From the NCBI GenBank assembly GCA_947039395.1, contig CAMQYS010000010.1:1-54765 (forward strand): a stretch of 54,765 nucleotides of DNA. Reading direction: 5' to 3'. The notes beneath the pieces were generated by a model. It was not told where the DNA came from. It worked only from the letters and a program-made list of their open reading frames with translations, and did no database searches. Every line of letters begins with the position of its first letter. Within the stretch, counting starts at the first letter, position 1. Shown piece by piece: positions 8,940 to 16,023 of this stretch. The DNA comes from an uncultured Deferribacteraceae bacterium. Lineage in GTDB: Bacteria > Chrysiogenota > Deferribacteres > Deferribacterales > Mucispirillaceae. The translations under genes were made by a program, and so were the position numbers.

Positions 8940-9626
8940 ATGAAAAGTAATAGAATTAGAGTAGTAAGAAAACTATTAAATTTAACTCAAGCTGAATTTG
9001 CAAAACAACTAGGTAAGACTTTACGAATGGTTCAGTATTATGAATCAGGAGAAAGTAATATTGATGATGGTGTTTTATTAAGATTGCAGGAATTTTTTGA
9101 TGTTAATCCTAAATGGATGCAAACTGGTAAAGGTGTTGTATTTCTGATTACGGCAGAAAACTCAACAACATTAGAAGAGTTTTCATCATCTAGTTGCGAT
9201 AATTCAACTTTAAATAGTATTACAGTTCGATATTTTCCTGATGTTTGTGCATCAGCTGGATCTGGTTCATTAAATATAAATGAAAATAGTAAGCCATTTA
9301 TTGTTAATAGTGAGTTTATAACAGATGAAAATAACGAAGTTATTATAAATATTACAGGCGATTCAATGGAGCCTACATTTAAAAATAACGATAAGATATT
9401 AGTTAATATAGATCAGTTAAATCTTGAGTTGCTAGTAGATAGAGTTTATGTTGTGTTGATAGGTAATGAAGTAATCGTTAAAAGATATAGTGGCAGAACG
9501 GGTTCTATTTGCAAGTTTTCTAGTGATAACTCAATATATAGGTCCTTTATGGTAGATTTTGATGATGAGTCAAATAAAATTATCGGCATAGTAACAGGAA
9601 TATTACATAGAAAGCTATACGACTAA
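8940..9626 (+). CDS. LexA/CI-type self-cleaving phage repressor (HTH + S24 peptidase)
   Basis: A 228-residue repressor. Residues 4-55 form an XRE helix-turn-helix (LTQAEFAKQLGKTLRMVQYYESG). The C-terminal S24 domain has the self-cleavage bond in CASAGSG (about Ala106-Gly107), catalytic Ser142 in ITGDSMEPTF and Lys181 in VIVKRY. Proteins with this architecture cleave themselves when RecA filaments form, so the element should be induced by DNA damage. I chose ATG 8940 rather than 8919 because AAAAGG lies nine bases before it and nothing lies before the first. It replaces the Mu c-type repressor, as in BcepMu-type phages, and is divergent from the early genes it should silence. Confidence 0.9.
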   Translation: MKSNRIRVVRKLLNLTQAEFAKQLGKTLRMVQYYESGESNIDDGVLLRLQEFFDVNPKWMQTGKGVVFLITAENSTTLEEFSSSSCDNSTLNSITVRYFPDVCASAGSGSLNINENSKPFIVNSEFITDENNEVIINITGDSMEPTFKNNDKILVNIDQLNLELLVDRVYVVLIGNEVIVKRYSGRTGSICKFSSDNSIYRSFMVDFDDESNKIIGIVTGILHRKLYD

Positions 9627-9789
9627 TTATATCTAGTAACAGGTCTAGTTTATCAATTCATAATAATAAAAGAATAGTAAGAAGTAGTTTTAGAGTAGCT
9701 ATATATTATGTTAATAAACAGTAACGCTACAAAAATCATAATAGGAGAGTGAAGATATATATAAAGCTCTTCTCATATAGTAATAACAC

Positions 9790-9815
9790 AACCGCATATT
9801 TACTGTGGTTTTTTT
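9790..9815 (+). terminator. Intrinsic terminator after the repressor gene
   Basis: AACCGCA (9790-9796) pairs with TGTGGTT (9804-9810), including one G-T pair, around a seven-base loop, and TTTTT follows. This is a standard rho-independent terminator. It separates repressor transcription from the late operon downstream. Confidence 0.75.
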
Positions 9816-9923
9816 ATATTCAATTTTAAGCTAACTAACTGATCGTCTCACTTTAAATTATCAAGTTAATTAATAGTCATCAAAAATCACCAGCTATCTA
9901 ACTGTTAGTTATTCTTTATCTAT

Positions 9924-9977
<54 letters not shown>

Positions 9978-10148
9978 GTATTTTAATTTCATCGTTATCT
10001 ATCAATCTAGAATTTCGGCAGATATAATCTAATAAAAAACAACGCAAATAAAACTATAAAACGCTTTATATACGCTATTTTCTTTTAATCAGATATTATC
10101 ACTCATGCTAAGAAAACAGTTAAGCAAAAAGTTTGGAGAAATTAGATT

Positions 10149-10580
10149 ATGAGAAAGATAGATAAGATAGTCCTACATTGTTCAGCCAGTTCATTTGGAG
10201 ATGTGGATACGATAACATCGTGGCATATAGAACGTGGATTTGAAACAATAGGTTACCATTATGTTATCTTAAACGGTTATCGTAAGAATAGAAAATATTT
10301 AGAAGATGATAACGGTTTGCTTGAGAAGGGTAGAGATATAGATATTGCAGGTGCTCATGCTCGTGGAGACAATTCAACATCAATCGGTATATGTTTGATA
10401 GGTAATAGTGATTTTACTGATGAACAGTTTACAGAGTTAAAAAGATTATTAAAAGAGTTGATGGAGAGTTACAACATTCCTGTATCAAGAGTAATCGGAC
10501 ATTATGAGACTGTATCTGGAGCAGCTGGTGGTAAGAGTTGTCCTAATTTTAATGTAGATAATTTAAGAACAGAGTTATGA
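10149..10580 (+). CDS. N-acetylmuramoyl-L-alanine amidase endolysin (T7 lysozyme type)
   Basis: A 143-residue amidase (Amidase_2 family) that cuts the amide bond between MurNAc and the peptide stem. Zinc ligands are visible as His10 (IVLHCSAS), His118 (VIGHYE) and Cys131 (KSCPNF), with the GYHYVI segment at 35-40 and the GAHARG loop at 68-73. Length matches T7 lysozyme (151) without its N-terminal RNA-polymerase-binding tail. There is no signal peptide, so release needs a holin or membrane damage. It is the first gene of the late operon and overlaps the Rz-like gene by four bases. It should lyse the producing cell to release particles. Confidence 0.9.
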   Translation: MRKIDKIVLHCSASSFGDVDTITSWHIERGFETIGYHYVILNGYRKNRKYLEDDNGLLEKGRDIDIAGAHARGDNSTSIGICLIGNSDFTDEQFTELKRLLKELMESYNIPVSRVIGHYETVSGAAGGKSCPNFNVDNLRTEL

Positions 10581-10939
10581 ACTATAAATACATTGCACTG
10601 ATTATTCTACTTATTAGTATCGGCTCTTATATATTTTATTTACAAGTAACAAATATGAGTTTAGCTAGTAAGGTAAGAGAACAAGAAATTATGATTGCAT
10701 CGCTTGATATAACAGTAACGGATGCAACAAAAAAGTTAGAGGAAGCCACAATTTTACAGGCTTTAAATTATAAACTATGTGATGAGCGGTTAGCAAACAG
10801 TAATGAAATTAATAAAATTAAAGAGAAACAAAAGAAAACAAGTTCTACAGATATGTCTTTTCGTGAAAACTTGGTTAATGAGCAAACCTCTAAGGATTCT
10901 ATTGTTTTCATTAACACTCTTCTGCTTGGGTTGCAGTAG
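10577..10939 (+). CDS. Rz-like inner-membrane spanin subunit
   Basis: A 120-residue protein with one N-terminal membrane segment (residues 5-23), followed by a periplasmic coiled-coil stretch (about 28-95). This is the usual i-spanin build. Spanins fuse inner and outer membranes as the last step of lysis. Assignment rests on architecture and location directly after the endolysin, as sequence similarity among spanins is low. An overlapping gene in another frame begins within it and encodes a lipoprotein-like partner, the classic nested Rz/Rz1 arrangement. Confidence 0.75.
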   Translation: MNYKYIALIILLISIGSYIFYLQVTNMSLASKVREQEIMIASLDITVTDATKKLEEATILQALNYKLCDERLANSNEINKIKEKQKKTSSTDMSFRENLVNEQTSKDSIVFINTLLLGLQ

Positions 10940-11141
10940 CAAGGTTATTGGAATAACCTCCAATGTGGTTTCATCTTGCTCTGCTCCTGATAGACCTGAT
11001 ATTTATTTTCTAGATAACAGTTCTCATATTGCATCAATTGAGAACATAGAAATGATACTAGTTAATATTTCAGAGTTAACAATATATATAAAACAGCTTG
11101 AGATTATAATTAATTGTCTCAAGACAAGTGGAGGAAAGTAA
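10878..11141 (+). CDS. Rz1-like outer-membrane spanin lipoprotein
   Basis: An 87-residue protein read in a different frame from the Rz-like gene, starting inside it and running 200 bases past its end. The N-terminus MSKPLRILLFSLTLFCLGC is a lipoprotein signal peptide, although CLGC is an imperfect lipobox. The mature part is small with a few cysteines and one helical stretch, longer than a typical Rz1. I chose the start at 10878 because the in-frame ATG at 10803 would put 25 basic residues before the signal sequence. It should pair with the Rz-like protein across the periplasm. Confidence 0.7.
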   Translation: MSKPLRILLFSLTLFCLGCSSKVIGITSNVVSSCSAPDRPDIYFLDNSSHIASIENIEMILVNISELTIYIKQLEIIINCLKTSGGK

Positions 11142-11143
11142 TT

Positions 11144-11485
11144 TTGAATGGAATTGAAGTTCTTTTAAACAATGAAGCACTGCTAGTTATGTTAATAGCA
11201 CCGTCAATGTTAGTTGGTATAGTAATAATTTTTATGGCTTTTAAGCTGTTATCAAAACTAGGTGAAAAGTATCTTGTATCACAAGATAGGCAGGCTGCTG
11301 CATTTGAAAAAATTGTTGATGGTGTTGATTTTCTTATTAAAGTTGAAGAACAACGGACACGTCGTGATGATGATATAAGAATTTCATTAAGAGTAATAAC
11401 AGATAGGATAGAGAAGATTGTAAATGTTAATAACAATAATAATAACAGTATTAGTGATGATAATAATACAAAAATATATAGGTGA
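11144..11485 (+). CDS. Small membrane protein, possible holin
   Basis: A 113-residue protein with one strong membrane segment (about residues 9-33), a charged coiled-coil middle (about 45-90) and an Asn-rich tail. TTG at 11144 is chosen as start because GGAGG lies nine bases ahead, at 11130-11134. The longer reading from TTG 11114 would overlap the previous gene without a ribosome site. Position in the lysis cassette suggests a holin or an anti-holin, but a single span followed by a large cytoplasmic tail is not diagnostic. A tail-associated membrane anchor remains possible. Confidence 0.6.
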   Translation: MNGIEVLLNNEALLVMLIAPSMLVGIVIIFMAFKLLSKLGEKYLVSQDRQAAAFEKIVDGVDFLIKVEEQRTRRDDDIRISLRVITDRIEKIVNVNNNNNNSISDDNNTKIYR

Positions 11486-11492
11486 TGAGTAG

Positions 11493-11789
11493 ATGAATGC
11501 AAAAACAGAAGCACTTATACATGCACGTATTAAAGGTATTTTATTAGAGGTATTAAAAAATGAATTTCCAAATGGTGTAGATTTTGTAGTGTTACGATTT
11601 GTTCTTTCAAATATGGGGCATGATGTTACAGAGAAAGAGTTAAATGGTTATTTAGTTTATCTTGAGAATTCAAAATACCTAAAGCTAAGACGTGATGATG
11701 AGAAGAATATTTTGCTAGCGATTATAGATAATTTAGGACTTGATCTGATAGACGGATTAAGAATTGATAATGCGATTATGTTTGTTTAG
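11493..11789 (+). CDS. VpaChn25_0724-like small winged-helix phage protein
   Basis: A 98-residue protein that resembles the small winged-helix proteins (VpaChn25_0724 type) found after lysis genes in Mu-like prophages. The order is helix (ARIKGILLEVLKNE), VVLRFVLSNMGHDVTEKELNGYLVYLENSKYL, then a C-terminal GLDLIDGLRIDNAI that matches the family's LDVAEG-type ending. The role is unknown. In complete Mu-like phages the packaging and head genes begin soon after this gene, but here they do not, which makes it the last gene before the apparent deletion point. Confidence 0.65.
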   Translation: MNAKTEALIHARIKGILLEVLKNEFPNGVDFVVLRFVLSNMGHDVTEKELNGYLVYLENSKYLKLRRDDEKNILLAIIDNLGLDLIDGLRIDNAIMFV

Positions 11790-12172
11790 ATATTTGTAAT
11801 AGATGCAAAGCACAGAATAATCATAGGTAGTTATGATATTAGATATAGAAAGTTTTTATAAAATGGATAGTTATTTTAGAGTGTAGGCAGTTTAAAAATT
11901 ATGAGTTTGTATTAGATGTGTAACAGCGATTTTAAGATAGGGTAGGTGTTTAACGACATGATTGTATATAAAATCATCTATCTGTAAAGGGGGGGTACAC
12001 CCCCACGCTATTAAAGGTTATTAAGTTGGTTTGTTAGAAGTCTTTAACTGTACACAATTTATTTATCTGATATTAAGCAGAGTTTAGTAGAACTTTAGAT
12101 TTGATAAATTAGTAAGTTTAGAATGTTTTGCTAAGAGTGTTTGTTATAAAAAATAACCGTAGAGAGTGAGTA
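11790..12172. other. Non-coding stretch in place of the head-gene module
   Basis: About 380 bases without a credible gene, positioned where Mu-like phages have their terminase, portal and head genes. The only striking element is a GC-rich hairpin at 11989-12004. I see no decayed terminase or portal reading frame in it, so the loss, if it was a loss, is clean. Confidence 0.6.
11989..12004 (+). other. G7/C5 hairpin
   Basis: Seven G residues, TACA, then five C residues: a five-pair all-GC stem with a four-base loop. It is extraordinary in DNA of this composition. No U-run follows, so it is not a standard terminator. It might act as an RNA structure in the late transcript, a recombination scar, or a slippery homopolymer. 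Confidence 0.6.
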
Positions 12173-12313
12173 ATGAGTGAAACTATAGTAATGAGCATGT
12201 TAGAAGAGTTACAAGCAGAGATCACATTATTAAAAGAAGATATCGCATTATTAAAATCAGATATTGAAAATCTCAAATATACGTTTACTTCATCATACGG
12301 AAAAAAGGATTAG
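12173..12313 (+). CDS. Small coiled-coil protein, 46 residues
   Basis: A short reading frame beginning MSETIVMSMLEELQAEI, with heptad-like leucine/isoleucine spacing (ITLLKEDIALLKSDIENLK), preceded by an AGAGAGTGAG ribosome-like site. The whole central part would form a coiled coil. It is too short to assign to a family. Small coiled-coil proteins of this kind occur among head-tail joining or scaffold genes, but that is only a positional hint. A 23-residue frame (12321-12392) follows and may be nothing. Confidence 0.45.
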   Translation: MSETIVMSMLEELQAEITLLKEDIALLKSDIENLKYTFTSSYGKKD

Positions 12314-12393
12314 ATATAAAATGAAAAAAGAGATTTTACTGTTATGTATTAAAGATGATTTAAAGCAGTTCAAAAAAATAGTTGGAAGTTGAT

Positions 12394-12771
12394 ATGAGTG
12401 GAGTTAATACAACATCTAATATTGATATAGGTATATCGAAGATGTTGAAAACAGTTTCAACGATTAAAGATAGCAACCAGCAGTTACTTGATGATATAGG
12501 AGAAGTAATTGAATTAGGTATCAATAGTAATCTTGATTATAGAGCGAGTATGAATGATAGCAAGTTAGGTAGAGTACATATTGGTAATACTATTCTATAT
12601 GGTAGCAAAGTTGAGTATGTTGATAGCGATATCGTAGACGAGAAGTTGATAGCAACGAAACAGTCGAATACTCTTAACAGTGAGAATATTATAATTTCAG
12701 ATAAAGATAAAAAAGGGATTGAAAACAGTATTACAGATTGGGTAACAGATTGTTTTCATAGGTACAAATAG
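12394..12771 (+). CDS. Unknown protein at start of tail operon
   Basis: A 125-residue protein with no recognised family. It is polar, rich in Asp, Asn, Ser and Ile, with an N-terminal helical half (about 10-50) and a C-terminal half that looks beta-rich (GRVHIGNTILYGSKVEYVDSD). ATG 12394 with GGAAG five bases ahead is preferred over an upstream in-frame TTG. It abuts the gp37-like tail terminator gene, where Mu has gp36, and could be a distant counterpart or a connector that caps the tail in the absence of a head. This is inference from position only. Confidence 0.55.
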   Translation: MSGVNTTSNIDIGISKMLKTVSTIKDSNQQLLDDIGEVIELGINSNLDYRASMNDSKLGRVHIGNTILYGSKVEYVDSDIVDEKLIATKQSNTLNSENIIISDKDKKGIENSITDWVTDCFHRYK

Positions 12772-13296
12772 ATGATTAAACTTGTAAAAGAAACTATTAC
12801 TGATGCGTTAAATAAATCGGGAATAACGAGAATTATTGATATAGATAGTAATACTATACTTATAGAGAAACCATTTGCGGTATTGCAGTTTTTAGGTGAA
12901 ACATTTGATAAAACAGGGTTTACCTTAACTGGTGAAATGATTAGAGACCAAATAAAGAAGGTTTCAAGTAAGTATATATCAAAGCTGTCGGTGAGTTGTA
13001 ATATAGTTACACAAACAGAAGAAGAACTTATATCCACCACCGAGAGCTTTATTAAAAATATACCCAGTAAATTAAGGGATAAAAATAATAATATGGTATC
13101 TGTAGCTATTGTGTCATCAACCTATAAGTTAGCTTCAGGCAAATTTATAGGAACAGAGAAAGTTGATGTTGATCCATATGTTAGCAGAGTTATAAGTCTT
13201 GATTTTAGCTACCATATAACAGAAGAACAGATCATAGAACGTATGAAGAAATTTACGATAACAGTACCAAATTTAATTAAAGAAGGAGTGAAATAA
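12772..13296 (+). CDS. Mu gp37-like tail terminator candidate (DUF1834)
   Basis: A 174-residue protein, ATG directly after the preceding stop codon. Its layout is an N-terminal helix (LVKETITDALNKSG), a central beta sheet with KPFAVLQFLGE, and a C-terminal FSYHITEEQ segment. This fits Mu gp37/DUF1834, a tail-end protein of the terminator (lambda gpU-like) fold that stops tube and sheath polymerisation. Its place immediately before the sheath gene is the same as in Mu. I am fairly sure of the role, less of the exact family. Confidence 0.6.
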   Translation: MIKLVKETITDALNKSGITRIIDIDSNTILIEKPFAVLQFLGETFDKTGFTLTGEMIRDQIKKVSSKYISKLSVSCNIVTQTEEELISTTESFIKNIPSKLRDKNNNMVSVAIVSSTYKLASGKFIGTEKVDVDPYVSRVISLDFSYHITEEQIIERMKKFTITVPNLIKEGVK

Positions 13297-13496
13297 CTAT
13301 GTCTAAATAAGTGATCTCAAATGATAAAACATTTGACATTAGACATCAAAATTTGAAGTTACGTTGTGACAAATGGGCACAGTTACCACCACGTTTTTGT
13401 ATAACGTGAGATAAGTGGATAACAGTTAAGTGGGTATTATGATCTTTTTCAAAAAAGATATGTAGTTGGTAAAAAAATATAATTTATAGGTGATTT

Positions 13497-14978
13497 ATGG
13501 GTGATGTATTTGAATATATCGTTGATGGCACGTCAGGATTAAGTAGTGGTTCTGTTGGATCTGTTTTAGTAGCAGGAAGATGTACGTTAGGAGAATTAGG
13601 AAAAAGTTATATCTGTGGTAACCGTACAGATATCAGAACTATGTTAGGTTCAGGTACGTTAGTTGATAGATTAGAAGATATCTTTGCACAAGGTGGGGCT
13701 AATCCTATCGTTATAGCTGTACCAGTTGGAGATATGCCAGAGCTAGATGCTGAAGGTAATGTTATACCAAATGTTACAATGGTTGCAGTTGAACCAGACG
13801 CAAAAAACAAATCAAATTTAGTGATCAGTGCATCAGGCACATTGACGGTTGATGCTTCAGTTGTTATCAAAATAACAGAAAGTGGAGTTTTAAATGAAGG
13901 ACGATTTAAGTATTCGCTTAATGGTGGTAAAACTTTTTCAGCAGATATAACACTTCCTGCTAATAATAGTTTTATGCTTGATGGTACTGGCTTTACTCTC
14001 ATATTTCCTGATGCGACTGTATCTGCTGCTGATAGTATGGATACTAAATATAATGAAGGTGATACCTATTCATTTACTTTAAAAGTTCCAGTAATAACAG
14101 AAGCACAGCTTGAAAATTATCTTCCAAATGCTTTAGACCTGCATGATGTTGAGTTTGTATATATTGCAGGAGCATCAAATCCATCTGTTTGGGGTTACTT
14201 ACAAGTTTTAGCAGAAGCTCAATTTAATGCGCACAAACCAACATATTTTAAAGCTGAAGCGGCTATGCCTGCAAAAGGAGTATCATGTAATGATTGGGCT
14301 ACTGCTATATGTGAAGATCGTAAAGACATATCAGCTAGGTTTGTTCAAGTAACAGCATCTTATGGTTATATAACAACAGCTAGAGGAGCAGTAAAATTAT
14401 CAAATATTGCAGGTCTTGAAGCTGGAAGAACTATGGCTATCCCTGTTTCTAGAGCAACAGGTAGAGTTCGTGATGGAGCGATATCTGGATTATCTGTACC
14501 TGATGAATGTACACCAGCTATCCAATCAGTATTAGAAGATGCTGGATTTCTTACAGTAAAATCTTACGCTGGTTTAAACGGTTTATATTTTGGTGAGTCG
14601 AAAACATTTGCAGAAGCAACATCAGATTATAAGTATCAAAATATTATAAGAGTAGTATTTAAAGGTTTACGTCTTGCAAGAATAGCATCATTAGCATCAA
14701 TGTATGATGAGTTAGGCGATCCTACAATACCTGCAGATATGACTGGAGCGATAGCATTAAAAGCTCAAATTTCTAATTCATTAGATAGTATGAAAGATGC
14801 GAAACCGAAAGAGATAGTTGATTATCAAATAGTTATTCCTGAGGGACAAGATTTTGTTAATAACGGTGTTGCAATTGAGATGACATTTATCGGTATCCCG
14901 ATAATAAACAAAATCAAGATTTTTGCTAATTACACATTTGCAGGTTCATCATTTGATCCTCGTTTAAAAGAAGTTTAA
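13497..14978 (+). CDS. Contractile tail sheath protein (Mu gpL-like)
   Basis: A 493-residue sheath subunit, matching the length of Mu gpL (495). The N-terminus GDVFEYIVDGTSGLSSGSVGSVLVAG and the central LPNALDLHDVEFVYIAG segment are typical of the family. The C-terminal domain has GLYFGESKTFAEATSDYKYQNIIRV and ends with IPIINKIKIFANYTFA, the conserved strand-exchange end that links neighbouring subunits. It polymerises around the tube and contracts to drive it through the target envelope. The adjacent tube gene confirms a contractile tail. AGGTGA precedes the start. Confidence 0.92.
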   Translation: MGDVFEYIVDGTSGLSSGSVGSVLVAGRCTLGELGKSYICGNRTDIRTMLGSGTLVDRLEDIFAQGGANPIVIAVPVGDMPELDAEGNVIPNVTMVAVEPDAKNKSNLVISASGTLTVDASVVIKITESGVLNEGRFKYSLNGGKTFSADITLPANNSFMLDGTGFTLIFPDATVSAADSMDTKYNEGDTYSFTLKVPVITEAQLENYLPNALDLHDVEFVYIAGASNPSVWGYLQVLAEAQFNAHKPTYFKAEAAMPAKGVSCNDWATAICEDRKDISARFVQVTASYGYITTARGAVKLSNIAGLEAGRTMAIPVSRATGRVRDGAISGLSVPDECTPAIQSVLEDAGFLTVKSYAGLNGLYFGESKTFAEATSDYKYQNIIRVVFKGLRLARIASLASMYDELGDPTIPADMTGAIALKAQISNSLDSMKDAKPKEIVDYQIVIPEGQDFVNNGVAIEMTFIGIPIINKIKIFANYTFAGSSFDPRLKEV

Positions 14979-15049
14979 TCACTAAAAGAATCGATTAAGC
15001 TACTGGTTTCAATGCGTCTGTATAATAAAAATAGAATGGAGATATAAAT

Positions 15050-15475
15050 ATGATTAATGGTTCAAAATATGACTGGGAGTCGATCACGGCACTAGCACCA
15101 AATGGAATAATGTTTAACATCACAGAGATTAACTATAGTGATGAGCAAGAGATAAAAGAAGTATACGGTAAAGGCTCTATTCAAGCAGGATACGGTAGAG
15201 GTAACTATAAAGCAAGTGGTTCGCTTAAAATCTTGCTTGATGAGTGGGAAAGATTAGCATCTACACTTGGAGATACAATATATGATCATGATGTGTTTCC
15301 TATTACAGTAAGTTATGCGGCAGAAGGAGCAACAGTTACAGACCTTTTACCAGCTATAAAAATTACTAAGGTTTCTACATCAAATTCACAAGGTTCATCT
15401 GCAGCTGGTGAAAAGAGTATAGATTTTATGATAACAAAACCTATTGTTTACAATGGTAAATCAGCAAAGGCATAA
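15050..15475 (+). CDS. Tail tube protein (Mu gpM-like)
   Basis: A 141-residue tube subunit. It contains IKEVYGKGSIQAGYGRGNYKASG (about 43-65), the loop-and-strand region typical of Mu-type tube proteins, and a beta-rich C-terminus. Length is slightly longer than Mu gpM (118). Tube proteins stack as hexamers inside the sheath and form the channel or needle. It lies 71 bases after the sheath gene with its own GGAG ribosome site, in keeping with high expression. Confidence 0.88.
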   Translation: MINGSKYDWESITALAPNGIMFNITEINYSDEQEIKEVYGKGSIQAGYGRGNYKASGSLKILLDEWERLASTLGDTIYDHDVFPITVSYAAEGATVTDLLPAIKITKVSTSNSQGSSAAGEKSIDFMITKPIVYNGKSAKA

Positions 15476-15498
15476 TTATAACAATGAGGAGATATTAG

Positions 15499-15843
15499 AT
15501 GAAAGAAGAGTACGATATAAATACAGTTAGTGAATTAAGTAACGACTTAGAGAAATCAGTATATAAAGGATTTTCTCATTCATTTTTAGATGAATTTTTA
15601 GAGAAAGAGGTAACTATCTCTGCTCGTTTTAGAAAGCCTACAAAGGCAGAGTTTAACCTTATGCAATCTTCAGCTGTAAAAAGTCCTGAGGCGGCATCGA
15701 ATAATCTCCTTATGAGTGTTGTACATAAAAGTGATAGAGATAAATTTCTAGCAGATACAGATGAATACCCTGGAGTAATAGTTACTATTGCAACAGTGAT
15801 ATTAAAATCATCAGGTTTTTCTGAAAAGCTGGGAAAGAGTTAA
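15499..15843 (+). CDS. Tail assembly chaperone, short form (Mu gp41-like, lambda G-like)
   Basis: A 114-residue, mostly helical acidic protein preceded by GAGGAGA. It lies between tube and tape-measure genes, the universal slot for tail assembly chaperones. The core RFRKPTKAEFNLMQSSA fits the Mu gp41 family. The frame ends at 15843 just after the heptamer GGGAAAG (15831-15837), so most ribosomes make this short form and a minority slip backwards to make a longer form. It binds the tape measure during tail assembly and is absent from finished particles. Confidence 0.8.
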   Translation: MKEEYDINTVSELSNDLEKSVYKGFSHSFLDEFLEKEVTISARFRKPTKAEFNLMQSSAVKSPEAASNNLLMSVVHKSDRDKFLADTDEYPGVIVTIATVILKSSGFSEKLGKS

Positions 15844-16004
15844 CAGAGTTTGAAAAAGCAGATGCATTGGTTTCAATGTATCTGCACAAAACTCCAAGCG
15901 ATGACCTTAAAGAGTATTCTCTTGAAGTTGAACAAGCAAAATGGTTAGAAGAAAGATATTTTGATAAACAGATGTTTATCATAAGCAAACTGCTTGGCAG
16001 TTAG
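15831..16004 (+). CDS. Minus-1 frameshift extension of the tail chaperone (GT-like)
   Basis: G GGA AAG at 15831-15837, in the zero frame of the chaperone gene, is a perfect X XXY YYZ slippery heptamer and the same one used by lambda G/GT. A minus-1 shift there opens a 55-codon frame ending with TAG at 16002-16004, giving a fusion of about 168 residues. The extension reads ELTEFEKADALVSMYLHKTP and continues to KLLGS. It has no start codon or ribosome site of its own, so it is reachable only by frameshift. In phages the long form recruits tube subunits to the tape measure. Confidence 0.85.
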   Translation, partial: GKELTEFEKADALVSMYLHKTPSDDLKEYSLEVEQAKWLEERYFDKQMFIISKLLGS

Positions 16005-16023
16005 AAATATATAGAGAGTTATT

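Noticed and set aside
9762-9775. 14-base word ATAAAGCTCTTCTC shared with the hydrolase gene near 49084
   Set aside because: Single short coincidence with no common context, too weak to propose a recombination or regulatory link.
12321-12392. 23-codon frame before the tail operon
   Set aside because: Too short and overlapping the ribosome site of the next gene; no evidence of translation.
13297-13496. Possible small gene (Com or gp38 type) between gp37-like and sheath genes
   Set aside because: Only very short frames with internal stops are found. A Cys-containing fragment lacks the paired CxxC motifs of Com.
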